A stretch of DNA of 64,000 nucleotides from Perkinsela sp. pyNocScin1 (Eukaryota; Euglenozoa; Kinetoplastea; Prokinetoplastida; Perkinselidae). Below the pieces are notes generated by a model. It made no database searches, was not told the origin of the DNA, and saw nothing but the letters and a program-made list of their open reading frames with translations. Location: the NCBI GenBank assembly GCA_964019655.1, contig CAXHTR010000004.1:682001-746000 (forward strand), given 5' to 3'. The translations under genes were made by a program, and so were the position numbers. Below, one piece after another: positions 39,008 to 48,884 of this stretch. How positions within the stretch are numbered: the stretch's first letter is position 1; every line of letters begins with the position of its first letter.

Positions 39008-39262
39008 TCACCCTCCTATTGCAGTTGCCTCAATACCACTAGCCAAATCTTTTTGTATGGATGCTCGGTAGGGAATTCCAAACAAAAAATGCTACTTTTC
39101 ATCATTTCTCCGCCAAGCCCTCGCTGTGAAAGTGCCATGGCATTGAATTGATACAATAAGATCATCAGGCAAGTAGTGTGCTTTCCCATGCATACCAATT
39201 TCAAAAAGTGGAGTTGCATCGGGTACAACAGCAGGAATATAATGTAACCACGTAGTGACCCC
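39008..39262 (-). pseudogene. Degenerate coding relic, possibly LRR
   Basis: One minus-strand frame reads protein-like for 85 codons with one internal stop: 'TTWLHYIPAVVPDATPLFEI', then 'HYLPDDLIVSIQCHGTFTA'. The spacing L-P-x-x-L to F-T fits a decayed LRR. A transposase fragment is an alternative, since the segment is bounded by short inverted ends (AGGGGGTC) without target duplication. No functional gene. Confidence 0.3.
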
Positions 39263-39279
39263 CTGCCTTCATACACAAA

Positions 39280-40074
39280 TCACAGCAGCAACCCCATCTC
39301 TGAAGCTAGCTGGTCAATGATCGACCCCGTTTTCGCAAAGTATAAAAAGTCTGACCACTCGATATCGGGGGTCGATGTCAGTCGCATAGCTTTCACACGC
39401 TTGTCGGGGTTCTCGGCGTCCACACAGTGAATTGCTGGTTTTTTCGCGTCAGAGCGGTGAACATTCAGCTTTTCGAGTCCATCCGGGATTCCTGCATTGC
39501 GGACAACAACGCTCTTGATGCTCTTACTGTTTGACAGGAAAAAATATCGAAGTGTCTGTGGCACGTGCAGTAAGCTCACAGTACCCCAGAGCTGCGGTCG
39601 CACGTAGATGTACCCCTCTTCGAGCTTTTCTGGCAAGTCTGCGAGATTGATTACGCCGGCTTCGCTTGGCAGTCTGCCGACGACCTGCGCAGACTCGATG
39701 AAGGCGCAGAGCAGGTCCCGCGGAAGCTCCCGCAGGGCTAAGCGGTCCATTCGTGCTGCTTTGATATGCAAATACTGAATCGTTGGCGGTAAAAAGTGAA
39801 TTTGTGCGAAAAATCGAATGCGTTTATGATTCCACATGAGACAAAAAGTAGTCAGAATACCGTCTGTGCACTCCATGCCGGCCCACGTGCAGCAGTCGTC
39901 TTGCCGTATGTGCTCAGTCATTGCGTAAAACCACCAGCCATCGTCGATATTTGAACTACAAAGAAGGGCGTTCTCCATCGACTTTTGCTGCAGCGCTTTC
40001 AAAGTGCTATGCTGACTGAATTCCTCGACTTGAACGAGAAAGAGCGTTGAAAGTGCGAGTCTGGCGGCGATCAT
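39280..40074 (-). CDS. Class B LRR protein
   Basis: 264 aa, ATG 40074, signal peptide 'MIAARLALSTLFLVQVEEF'. Head 'LKALQQKSMENALLCSSNI'. Cap 'DCCTWAGMECTDGILTTF'. 'IHFLPPTIQYLHIKAARM', 'LPRDLLCAFIESAQVVG', LPEKL ('EEGYIYVRPQLWGTVSL') and 'IPDGLEKLNVHRSDAKKPAI'. C-terminal 'DAENPDKRVKAM'. Equal in length to, and a tandem sister of, 40364-41158. Confidence 0.9.
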   Translation of the reverse strand: MIAARLALSTLFLVQVEEFSQHSTLKALQQKSMENALLCSSNIDDGWWFYAMTEHIRQDDCCTWAGMECTDGILTTFCLMWNHKRIRFFAQIHFLPPTIQYLHIKAARMDRLALRELPRDLLCAFIESAQVVGRLPSEAGVINLADLPEKLEEGYIYVRPQLWGTVSLLHVPQTLRYFFLSNSKSIKSVVVRNAGIPDGLEKLNVHRSDAKKPAIHCVDAENPDKRVKAMRLTSTPDIEWSDFLYFAKTGSIIDQLASEMGLLL

Positions 40075-40151
40075 AAATATCTAAACTAAGAAAAAATACG
40101 AATGAAGCTGCAGGCGAAGCATTATTCGAAATGAAAACATTCCATGAAAGA

Positions 40152-40340
40152 TCAATAAATTAGATTTCGAGACGAATCTTGCCCTTTCTTTGCGATGCAC
40201 ACTGTTTGTTCTCCAGTGGCCGGAATGTTGGTCATTCTCATGTAATGAGTGGTAATGTCACTCATGGTCATGTAGCCACCGCTTACTGTCGAGGGCAAGA
40301 TTTGCTGCATGAGACATATTGAGTTGTGTGATGAACCCAC
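40152..40340 (-). pseudogene. Possible short class B relic
   Basis: A GTG-started frame of 62 codons containing 'LPSTVSGGYMTMSDI' and 'NIPATGEQTVC', reminiscent of the class B WLPSTV segment. There is no leader or cap. Could be chance. Confidence 0.25.
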
Positions 40341-40363
40341 TGCCTCTACGAAAACTCTAATCG

Positions 40364-41158
40364 CTACAAACGCTTATCGACTTCGTTTTCAATCTGTCTG
40401 CACATTGCGTCTGTCCTCGAATAATGCGCGTAATCAGACCAGTGGATATGGAGCGTCGATGTTTTCCGCAGTGCTTTCACACGCCTGTCCGCTTTTTTCG
40501 CATCGGCGCAAACGAGTACCGGCTTTGTGTCCGCATACCGAAGTAAATCAAGCTTTTGAAGCCCATCGGGGAGTCGTGCGTTCCAGAGGACGACGCGCTC
40601 GATGCTATCATAGTTACACAGAAAGAAACATCGAAGCGTCTTTGGAACGTGCGAAATGTACACAGTCCCCCAGAGCTGGGGTCGCACACTGATGTACGCT
40701 TCCTCAAGTTTCTCTGGTAGTTCTGCTAGATCAACAGTGCCGACTTTGTTCACGGGGTCTCCCACAATCTTCGCGGACTCGATAAAAGCAGACCGAATCT
40801 CGCGCGGGAGGTAGCGCAAAGAGAAGCGCTCCATCAACGCCGCCTTGATATGCAGAAATCTGAGCGTCGGTGGTAAAAAGTGAACGTGGACAGTATACCG
40901 AGAAAATAACCAGCTCCGTGTGAGACAAAAAGTGGTAACGATGCCCTCAGCACACTCCGCACCTCGCCATGTGCAGCAGTCGGCTTGCACTGTGCGTTCG
41001 GTCGAAGCATATTCCCACCACCCAGCGCTAATGTTGGCATCACAAACAAGGGCGTTCTCCATAGACTTTTGCTGCAGCGCTTTGAAAGCAATGTTTTCGG
41101 CTTCTACTTCTAATTGAAGAAGAAAAAGAGCGGGTAGCACGATGAATACTGCAAGCAT
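40364..41158 (-). CDS. Class B LRR protein
   Basis: 264 aa from ATG 41158 ('MLAVFIVLPALFLLQLEVEA'), chosen because it gives the same length and leader position as the sister gene at 39280; ATG 41182 is the alternative. Head 'FKALQQKSMENALVCDANI'. Cap 'DCCTWRGAECAEGIVTTF'. 'VHFLPPTLRFLHIKAALM', 'LPREIRSAFIESAKIVG', LPEKL, 'LPDGLQKLDLLRYADTKPVL' and 'KKADRRVKAL'. Confidence 0.9.
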   Translation of the reverse strand: MLAVFIVLPALFLLQLEVEAENIAFKALQQKSMENALVCDANISAGWWEYASTERTVQADCCTWRGAECAEGIVTTFCLTRSWLFSRYTVHVHFLPPTLRFLHIKAALMERFSLRYLPREIRSAFIESAKIVGDPVNKVGTVDLAELPEKLEEAYISVRPQLWGTVYISHVPKTLRCFFLCNYDSIERVVLWNARLPDGLQKLDLLRYADTKPVLVCADAKKADRRVKALRKTSTLHIHWSDYAHYSRTDAMCRQIENEVDKRL

Positions 41159-41308
41159 TGAATCAGCAGAAAGCGCTTTCATTGCTAATTGAGCGAAATG
41201 AGGAGAAGAGAAGGCACTCTGTGCATAAGCAAGTACAAACACACGAGTTGAATTTCATGTTTAGTTCTTAAGCTTTATTCTTCTGATTTGCAACCATTCA
41301 CCCACATG

Positions 41309-42379
41309 CTACCTTCGTGGTATTTTGCCGCGCTGGCGGTAGTCGGCACGGAACTTCTCGATGTTCCCATTCTTGTCGCGGAAGCACTCGTAAGAGTCGC
41401 CGTACTCGTCCACAACATCCGTGATTGTGTTGCCCTTCAGCCACACCATCTCACGGAAAACAAGCGGAACAGAGGCTGTTCCGCTCAGCATGTTTTCAGC
41501 CACACCCACATAGCCCAGGCTTGGCAGGTGTTGCTTCCCCTCCTCATGCTTCTTGCTCGCATTGAGCGTAAATGAACCCTGCAGCTGGTTCCGATGGACT
41601 TCGATCTTGCGAATGCGCTTTGGCAGTTTTTCAAGGTTAAGCTCGCCACTAAATTTGTTGTCGGAGAGCTTGAGCTCTGTCATCGATGATGGGAGCTCTT
41701 GAAGTGACAAACTTCCCGTAAAACGATTTCCATCTGCGCAGAAGAACGACATTTTGGGAGGGAGAGACTCAAGTGGCAGTCCTCCACTGAGCCTGTTCGA
41801 TGAAATGCGCAGACTTGAGAGCTCAGGTGGAAGCATTTCAATCGATATACTGCCGATGAAATGATTCCTCGAGACATCGATATCCTTGATTTTTTCGGGC
41901 AGAGCAGTTAAATCGAGCGTATCCCCAAAGGAGTTGTTTGCGATGTGAAACCGAGTTAGCTCTTGAGGAAGACTTCGCATATCTATAGTCCCGAAAAATT
42001 CGTTTGTGTAGATGTCGAAGTACTCAAGGCCAGAAGGGAGAACGGCAGTATTGAGCGTTCCAGTGCATGCTTGGGTATTGAACAAGCTTACCTTCTTCGT
42101 GCATGGTGGGAGGAATTCGAACGGAAAAGTACCCTCAAGATGATTTCCAGTGCCTTGCTCATAGAAATTTATGCCAACTACTCGTTCATATGAGTCACAC
42201 TTGATGCATTTCATCTCACACACTTCAACAAAATCCCCTCTGTCAGTACGGGGATATGCTTGCTTCGTTTCTTCAGAGAAATCAGCAAGGAGTAAGTCTA
42301 CGAGCTGCTGGTCGGAGAGCATGCTAAGGTCTAGATGACCAACCGCATCTGTTGTAAGAGTGAGTGAGAGAAGCTTCAT
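41309..42379 (-). CDS. Class A LRR protein
   Basis: 356 aa from ATG 42379 ('MKLLSLTLTTDAVGHLD'); ATG 42412 would add 11 hydrophobic residues. Head 'MLSDQQLVDLLLADFSEETK'. The cap 'CEMKCIKCDSYERVVGI' has the Trp replaced by Met and an extra Cys. Eight repeats (LPPCT, LPSGL, LPQEL, LPEKI, LPPEL, LPPKM, LPSSM, LPKRI) and a 10-residue insertion in the last. Tail 'TITDVVDEYGDSYECF'. First gene of the 38-kb minus-strand cluster. Confidence 0.9.
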   Translation of the reverse strand: MKLLSLTLTTDAVGHLDLSMLSDQQLVDLLLADFSEETKQAYPRTDRGDFVEVCEMKCIKCDSYERVVGINFYEQGTGNHLEGTFPFEFLPPCTKKVSLFNTQACTGTLNTAVLPSGLEYFDIYTNEFFGTIDMRSLPQELTRFHIANNSFGDTLDLTALPEKIKDIDVSRNHFIGSISIEMLPPELSSLRISSNRLSGGLPLESLPPKMSFFCADGNRFTGSLSLQELPSSMTELKLSDNKFSGELNLEKLPKRIRKIEVHRNQLQGSFTLNASKKHEEGKQHLPSLGYVGVAENMLSGTASVPLVFREMVWLKGNTITDVVDEYGDSYECFRDKNGNIEKFRADYRQRGKIPRR

Positions 42380-44238
42380 TTGTGCGATTACGATAAGATT
42401 AGTGATAGACATAAATGAAAATTCAAAATGCTACTAGCGCAAAGATTCGTTAACCCTTATTCGAGTACATTGATATAGGGTGCATTTCCGATCATGTACC
42501 AGCTGATAAGCATACACCTCAGAGATTTGAATAATTCAAAGTGTTGCGCTAAAGCTTAGTTTTCTTTAGCTTTGTAGTGAAGCCGATATGCTCAGGACTC
42601 TGCGATATCCTCAAGACTGTCCCATACGAACAGTATGGTAGTATAGTTTTCTATCGAACATGAAATACTCCGTATTGCATGAGAGAGCTTATACCAGGAG
42701 GCGAAAATCTAGATCATGCTAGTATTTTTACTTCTATGCTATGTATCACTGATCATCAGACACCTGATGCATTTTCCTGGATTTAGCCCACGCATAGAAT
42801 GACCAATTTCAATTAAGAGAATGTACGGATGATATCGACTTTCGTAAGTTTTCCTCTGAGAGCGCGATCATATGAGAAATGACATTCATGATGTCAATCA
42901 ATGCACTCAATAAAAACTATCACGTCTTATAGACTTCTTGAAGAATTTGAATAGACAAGCGGGCGTAAGAAACGAAACCGATGGATGAAGATCAATCAGT
43001 TGGAGATGCATACACATGGAATACGCCTAGGCAGTTAGGTGTACCCTGTATCAGAGGTTCTTTAGAGAAATGTCATTTTCCACCCGAAACTACTTCTTCC
43101 ACATTTGATATTTTCTCATTTTCCCTCGAAACGAATAAATCACCCTTTTTCAATCCCCAGCCAATATCATTATTATTTTCTGTACTTTTTCTCTAGTCGA
43201 CTTTTGTAGTCTAGGGCAAGATAGCAATCTTTGGTTATTTCGATTCTGCCAGAATTTAGTGCGAGTATCTCGGAACAGTATTCTAAACCTAACAGAATAA
43301 TGCAAAGAGTATCTAAGATGATAACTATTTCTTCGTCTGAGCTTACCAAGTGCTCTCGAGTATGCTCTATCTTCAATGCTCTCTATGATATGCTCTTTCA
43401 TATTATTGCAACCGAGGTAGAACTCGAGTTCCCGGAAACTTTAAGGATTTCATGCTTGACCAAACAATAAAGTTTTAAGATTTTTTCCAGAGTCATGTCT
43501 TCTTGAATCTGGAGGAGCTCCATTAAATACCAATAGGATTTATGCTGTATGCTCGGATCATCTTCTAATTTCATTTAAGAATCGCCCCTCATCGAAGATT
43601 AGTATTCTTAGAACGGGAAAATGTCTCTCACGAGTAACCACCATGATTCTGGCAGACGGTAGAATATCAGAAGAAAATTCGTAGTACTACCATGATATTA
43701 TTAGAACTCGTGCTCACACATCTGAATCTGGCGTAAATTGATCTACCTCATCTATTTTTTAGGGCATTCGTTTACTTCCACGATGCCGTGCAAGATCGAA
43801 AAAAATTCATTTTGAAATTGCAGGCTTTGTGGGTGTATTCATTAACACTTGAAATCACAAGATACAGTTCTGGAGACTAAGTATGAAATAATGGTGATAA
43901 GCGATGTGTTAGCGGTGTACATCATCTCAGTTAAGGCCCCATGGCATTTCTTTTCACCTAAGGTGAAGAATGATGCAACATCAACTTTCACTGTTAAAAG
44001 GGTATTGTTCATACCTTCCCCCCTATCTATTCCAAACTTACTTCAATAGAGATGTGCGCTACATTATACTTTTTACAATTAGCAGAGTAAAAAGTGAGAA
44101 ACTCAACTCCATAGATGGCTGTGCACGTGCTTCTATGTTTTTACTAAAGTTTATCTAGTACGGAATAAAATCCAAAAGACTGTGCATAGATTTTATCACA
44201 CCGTCTTTTTTTTCAATTCCTCGTATATATCGTATACG
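42380..44238. other. Divergent strand-switch region
   Basis: 1.9 kb between the starts of the last minus-strand gene and the first plus-strand gene of the next cluster. It is AT-rich with no convincing ORF; the longest frames (about 60-80 codons) look random. It must hold at least the upstream regulatory DNA of both flanking genes. Confidence 0.55.
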
Positions 44239-45096
44239 ATGAGCTTCATTTATAGACTAGTATTGACGTCAGATATCACGCTTGAGAATGAGAACTTCGT
44301 GCTGGACAAGCCTCATATTAGTGTGGCACAAAGCGATGTTCAAAGAATGCAAACTGAACTTATGGGTCTTGTGATTCAAGATAATATGAGGCTTGGAGAG
44401 GTTGAAAGACGTGCACTATGGCATTACCTTTGTACTGATCGTCCACAAGACCCCGATCCCTGTACATGGAGAGGGGTTGATTGTACTGATGGTATACTCA
44501 CGACGTTTCTAATGACACAGGTCAACTACAACCACCTAATTGATGGGCAAATGTTCGCATCAAGATTCTTGATTAATCTCGAATGGTTACCTAGCACGCT
44601 TCAATGCGTACGTATCAGAAAAATCAACTTGTACAATGGGCTTAGCACATCGCACTTACCTCGAGATTCGCGATTCTTTATGCTTGAGCACTGCTCAAAC
44701 ATGGGGTTCAATTACGACATTAATTTCAATAAATTACCCTCCCAAATAGAAGAGCTTGATTTGATAGGATGCTGGGTGCAGGGTACAGTTCTTATCGAGG
44801 AACTCCCAAAAAGCATGCATGTTCTCGTCATATCTAATCAGTATATCGAAAGAGTATACATCGATAGTGAAAAGCTACCTTTTCCTCTCGAGAAAATCAT
44901 CATAAACTGCTATGATACCGCCCTGCATAAGAAAGTCAGACTTATCGAAGTGTCTTCGAGTAAGATGGATGAGCGCATTATTAGAAATGCGGCATACACA
45001 CATGCAGTAAGCAATACTTCTCCAATGGCTATTCAATCACGCATGCGACTGCAAGCTTTTGATGATGAGTTTTACAATGCAGCCCAACCTTTTTGA
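44239..45096 (+). CDS. Class B LRR protein
   Basis: 285 aa from ATG 44239 ('MSFIYRLVLTSDITLENE'). Head 'DVQRMQTELMGLVIQD'. Cap 'DPCTWRGVDCTDGILTTF'. 'LEWLPSTLQCVRIRKINLY', 'LPRDSRFFMLEHCSNMG', LPSQI ('EELDLIGCWVQGTVLI'), LPKSM and 'LPFPLEKIIINCYDTALHKK'. The 'SSKMDERII' element is present. First of the plus-strand cluster. Confidence 0.87.
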   Translation: MSFIYRLVLTSDITLENENFVLDKPHISVAQSDVQRMQTELMGLVIQDNMRLGEVERRALWHYLCTDRPQDPDPCTWRGVDCTDGILTTFLMTQVNYNHLIDGQMFASRFLINLEWLPSTLQCVRIRKINLYNGLSTSHLPRDSRFFMLEHCSNMGFNYDINFNKLPSQIEELDLIGCWVQGTVLIEELPKSMHVLVISNQYIERVYIDSEKLPFPLEKIIINCYDTALHKKVRLIEVSSSKMDERIIRNAAYTHAVSNTSPMAIQSRMRLQAFDDEFYNAAQPF

Positions 45097-45887
45097 GCCA
45101 ACAATAGCAAGAAAATGCTCTCAGACTTTGATATTACTTACCTTATCTTTCGCCCTGCTAGATACGCATAAGGACACAGCGAGATACTCGATTTCGACCA
45201 GCATTCTGAGAAGATCGAAGAGCTGTATCTTTTAGACGAAGGGGTACAAGGAGCGATCCATCTTGGTAGACTTTCAGCGAACGTGCATATTACCATGATA
45301 TGGAGTGAAATTCCTGCAATTTGCAGCTGAATAGCATTGCACTTCGAGCGAGTCTCGACAGGTAAGTACTCCATCGGGATAATTATGTGATCAAGATACA
45401 TGAGGTCATAGACGGTGCTTCCGATTGTCGCTTCTGTGGCAATGGAACGAATGTCGCAGTTTCAAATTGTTCAAAACAAAGCGGTTTCGTTCAAAAGCAA
45501 CTTTAGGTGGTTGCCGCAAGGTTTTGTGGTTTAATCACGCGCTTATTTATCGAGATGAACCTTTTTCTCTGTGCTGCGCTACTAAGGAATCTGAATATCT
45601 TTCAAGGATAAAGATTGCTGCGAGATACAGCTCGTATTCCTTCGGTCCTGATTCCAGTTCTTTTTCTGCGATGGCGTGGCCCTTCTTTTACATAGCATTT
45701 GAAGCAGCTCCACTGATTTCAAAATTGCCGGAAATTAGCCTTTCTTCCGAAGAAAAATGGATTTATCTGATTTCAATAAAGTTTTTCATTATCGACACTT
45801 TCCTAAATTAGCATTCATTTTCCATTTAAATGTTCCTTTGCTTCTCGTATTAAATACCGATGATACCCAATTTTTCAATATTGCACA
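45097..45887. other. Intergenic region with an LRR relic
   Basis: Contains the relic at 45187-45330; the rest shows nothing recognised. Confidence 0.5.
45187..45330 (+). pseudogene. Class B LRR relic
   Basis: 48 codons: 'SEKIEELYLLDEGVQGAIHL' then 'GRLSANVHITMIWSEIP'. Matches 'SQIEELDLIGCWVQGTVLI' of the gene just upstream (44239-45096). No start or cap remains. A decayed tandem copy. Confidence 0.6.
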
Positions 45888-46562
45888 ATGTATATCCTCA
45901 TCGCAGTCCTCACCATAGGAGTAGATTTTCCCGAAAAATATTCTTCAAAAGAAATGCAAATTCACGCCATGAAACGCCTCTGCTACTTTGACACGAATAG
46001 CAAATCTGTTTTTGTGTCGTGCATTCTTGGTGGTCGACAACTTGGTGATTGCTGCAACTGGAACGGGGTGACATGCAAAAAAGGCAACGTGTATACACTG
46101 CACTATCACAATGACCCACTTCTCAAGTTTGATTTTGACTGGTTCCCCAGCACAGTCTGGCGTGTAGTCTTTCAGTCACTTGATCTCAGGCGAGGTCTCG
46201 AAACGAGAAAGCTCCCTCGTGATCTCATATTTTGCAGCATGGACCTCTGCAATCTTCACGGATCTATCGAGCTTCGTACGTTACCAGCGAGGCTCGAAAG
46301 CCTTTTTCTCAATGCAAACAATTTCTCCGGGGCCGTTTTCGTTGCTGAGCTTCCAAAAAAGATTACAGATATTCGGCTGACAAAGAACCTGATCACTGCC
46401 GTCTACGTCGTGAATCGAAAGCTCCCAAACAGCCTCAAGTTTGCTCTCGTAAACAACCGAAAAAAGGATCTGGAAATCACATGCCTTGACGACACTGTGG
46501 AAGACCCGCGTGTGCAGGTCGGCACAAGTCCAGACTATTCTCGCGTGTTTTCGAGATCATGA
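45888..46562 (+). CDS. Class B LRR protein
   Basis: 224 aa, ATG 45888, leader 'MYILIAVLTIGVDFPEKY'. Head 'MQIHAMKRLCYFDTNSK'. Cap 'DCCNWNGVTCKKGNVYTL'. 'FDWFPSTVWRVVFQSLDL', 'LPRDLIFCSMDLCNLHG', LPARL ('SLFLNANNFSGAVFV', almost a class A repeat), LPKKI and LPNSL. Short C-terminus with 'DTVEDPRVQVG'. The nearest relative is the pseudogene at 51051. Confidence 0.88.
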   Translation: MYILIAVLTIGVDFPEKYSSKEMQIHAMKRLCYFDTNSKSVFVSCILGGRQLGDCCNWNGVTCKKGNVYTLHYHNDPLLKFDFDWFPSTVWRVVFQSLDLRRGLETRKLPRDLIFCSMDLCNLHGSIELRTLPARLESLFLNANNFSGAVFVAELPKKITDIRLTKNLITAVYVVNRKLPNSLKFALVNNRKKDLEITCLDDTVEDPRVQVGTSPDYSRVFSRS

Positions 46563-46745
46563 TGCAAGAGCAGGATATCGCTAGAAGCCTATTCAGACTT
46601 CTTATAATCTTTCCCCCCACTTAGGCAAGAACATTATCGATGCACGTCTATCAATGGTATTGAGGGTGCTCTATGAGCTTTTTCCGATGAATAACTTTCT
46701 TAATGATCATATTACATGCCAGTGTATAAAACTCTATAAAAACAA

Positions 46746-46892
46746 ATGCTCTTCCTCAAGACATTTCTTCTGCTACCAGTTGGCGTCTGCCTCGCTGGGC
46801 TCGTCTACACAGCATCGTATGCGCAAACCGTCGGCCACCCTGAAGCTCAGCATAAGAAAGGGATGTCGCATTTCAAGGACGAAGCACATTAG
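46746..46892 (+). CDS. 48-aa leader-bearing microprotein
   Basis: ATG 46746. 'MLFLKTFLLLPVGVCLAGLV' continues as 'YTASYAQTVGH' and ends 'KGMSHFKDEAH'. The first 30 residues look like a signal peptide (hydrophobic core, then AYTASYAQ-type small residues) or a single membrane span. The remaining 20 are His/Lys-rich and polar. Not LRR and no family recognised. Same strand as its neighbours. Could be a secreted peptide, a small organelle membrane subunit or a chance ORF. Confidence 0.45.
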   Translation: MLFLKTFLLLPVGVCLAGLVYTASYAQTVGHPEAQHKKGMSHFKDEAH

Positions 46893-47143
46893 CCGAAATC
46901 TCAGAAAGCATTTTGTGAATCTGCACCAGAGTTCCCATACGAACGATACATAACATAGAATGGATACACTCTGAATTCGCTCTTTCGATAAGTGACACTG
47001 TATAATTTCTACATCTTATTCACAAGTTGTTTTCAATGCTTTGGATTCCTTTGCCAAGATCATTGAAGCCTCTGGCGCACTGACTTTCCCCGAAAATCTG
47101 CATTTGCCCCTGAATAAAGCGCTGAGTGAATCAAGCATTCCTT

Positions 47144-47164
47144 ACACACACACACACACACACA
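47144..47164. repeat. CA microsatellite
   Basis: About ten AC/CA units (21 bases). Confidence 0.9.
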
Positions 47165-47352
47165 GGACGGAAGTGGAAGTGAGCGCAGACAACCATAAAC
47201 CATGTCTAGCAGATAGAAGGCTCATCATTTTTCTATATTTGTCTCAAGATCTGAGACCAGTAGAACACAATTTTTTTAAAAACCAACAGCAAGCGGCATG
47301 AAAGCTATTGTACGAAACTCTTTGTGCCCTTTCTCGCAATTATCAAATAATT

Positions 47353-48339
47353 ATGGTCTCTTTCGTCTTCGCGATGGATGTGGCGCTTGGCCGCTTTAAC
47401 ATCGAGTCACTTGATGACCAAACGTTGATGGAAATGCTGCTTGAAAACACAAAAGCCTCCGTGCAAGACAGGTTCAAAAAAGATGGCGAGTTCTTAGATA
47501 TGCGCGAATGGCATGGCATTCGATGCAATGAAAACGGAGATGTTCAACACATCAAGATCGCTAACAGAGACGTTTCCATGTACTTCGATGAGTCACTTTC
47601 CTTGGGAAAAATAGCGCTGCAGTACATACCTCGCCACACGGAAACATTTTGCTCCACGTTTACGCGATTCTCAGGTACTTTGGAGACGGCTGCGCTGCCG
47701 CAATGCCTTCGCCATCTCGATCTCACGAAGAATGCGCTGACAGGAAGTGTGAATCTCAGTGTGCTACCTCCAGCCATGACCATATTAGATCTCAATGGGA
47801 ATAAACTCAGCAATTCTATTTGCCTCGAAAGCCTTCCGGCATCGCTCAAAGTACTAGTATTGAATCAGAATTTTTTTACAGGGTTTGTTTCACTTGACCA
47901 TCTCCCTTACAGCCTTCAAGAGCTGAACTTGTCTCAAAATGAGCTTCAGGGCAGCCTTTGCATGCGTTCACTTCCTGATCAACTTCAAGTGCTCAAAATA
48001 GCAGAGAACAAGTTCAATGGAGAAATTGACTTTGCCAATACGCCACCGAACCTCAGAGTTTTAGAAATCTTTGACAATGCGCTTTCGGGGAGCGTCTGCA
48101 TCATGCAAGAGAAAGCCTTGCGGGTGTTTTTTGCGGACCAGAACCGATTCACGGGGGTTGCAGTCATTCCAAAGGTGCTCGAGCAAGCCGAGGCGGTTGA
48201 TCTTGATGAGAACAATATCACTGCCGTACTAACACCAGGTGGAGAGGCGTATCCATCTGAGAGTAGCATCACCCTTCGGCAAAATCTCTCGGTTGTGGAG
48301 AGGCGCTCGAAGCGAATTCGGCGTATGCTCGCTCAGTAA
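47353..48339 (+). CDS. Class A LRR protein
   Basis: 328 aa from ATG 47353 ('MVSFVFAMDVALGRFNIE'); the frame upstream begins with TTG. Head 'SLDDQTLMEMLLENTK'. Cap 'MREWHGIRCNENGDVQHI', where the first Cys is missing. About eight repeats, IPRHT to 'PPNLRVLEIFDNALSG'. The tail diverges ('NITAVLTPGGEAYPSE') and is followed by a basic end 'RRSKRIRRMLAQ'. Confidence 0.9.
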   Translation: MVSFVFAMDVALGRFNIESLDDQTLMEMLLENTKASVQDRFKKDGEFLDMREWHGIRCNENGDVQHIKIANRDVSMYFDESLSLGKIALQYIPRHTETFCSTFTRFSGTLETAALPQCLRHLDLTKNALTGSVNLSVLPPAMTILDLNGNKLSNSICLESLPASLKVLVLNQNFFTGFVSLDHLPYSLQELNLSQNELQGSLCMRSLPDQLQVLKIAENKFNGEIDFANTPPNLRVLEIFDNALSGSVCIMQEKALRVFFADQNRFTGVAVIPKVLEQAEAVDLDENNITAVLTPGGEAYPSESSITLRQNLSVVERRSKRIRRMLAQ

Positions 48340-48884
48340 ATGTCGCAACTTTGCGCCAGCGAAAAATGGAATCATTCGAAAATTATACGTAAGTTAACTC
48401 AATCAGGGCTTTCAGTGGCACTTGCGAATTCATCATTTTGGCAGCAGAAAGTACTTTCATTCGATTTCTGTTTGTTTTCAAGCTTCGAATGCGATGAAAA
48501 GCTTAATGCTTTATTGGTGAGGGCAGTGTTAAGTTGCAAGTCTCACATCAAACTCAGGAACTCATATGTGAACAGCTGACTGATTTATAAAGCTGCAGAA
48601 TTGGCCCAGAACTTCTCCAGCTTTATGCACATGATAATTCAAACAAAAATAGAGTCACTTCAGGCTATCGTATGTTAACAAAGGATTATTTTTTGATATT
48701 ATCTTTTTCTTTTTCGCGAAATGCAGCTCGTGATCGTTTGAATGCCAATCAATGATGAATACACGCTGAATACTCGAGGGCTGAACAGTAATAGCATTTA
48801 TTGCTTTTTGTTTCTTATCCGATCGACAAAGATCACCGTTTTTGCAATGCGTTCTCATCTTTCTTTCCTTCACATTCGATTCAA
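48340..48884. other. Intergenic region
   Basis: Nothing recognised. A pyrimidine-rich stretch ('ttctttccttcac') lies just upstream of the next ATG. Confidence 0.5.

Larger units (their letters stand above)
46563..47352. other. Intergenic region with a microprotein and CA repeat
   Basis: Holds the 48-aa ORF at 46746 and a CA microsatellite. On the minus strand around 47040-47140 a frame with 'KCRFSGKVSAP' may be a faint LRR relic. Confidence 0.45.

Noticed and set aside
3942-42379. Kinetoplastid-style polycistronic transcription with trans-splicing, suggested by strand blocks and intronless genes.
   Set aside because: Several starts have no AG between the pyrimidine tract and the ATG (48885, 51861, 34885). 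Tandem duplication alone explains the strand blocks, so no lineage is claimed.
43173-43401. Small minus-strand frames in the divergent strand switch.
   Set aside because: No leader, LRR or recognisable motif; length is expected by chance in AT-rich DNA.
44182-44238. Earlier starts for several genes (e.g. 44182, 47308, 8960, 13903, 15214).
   Set aside because: Those codons are GTG or TTG; a downstream ATG gives the conserved leader.
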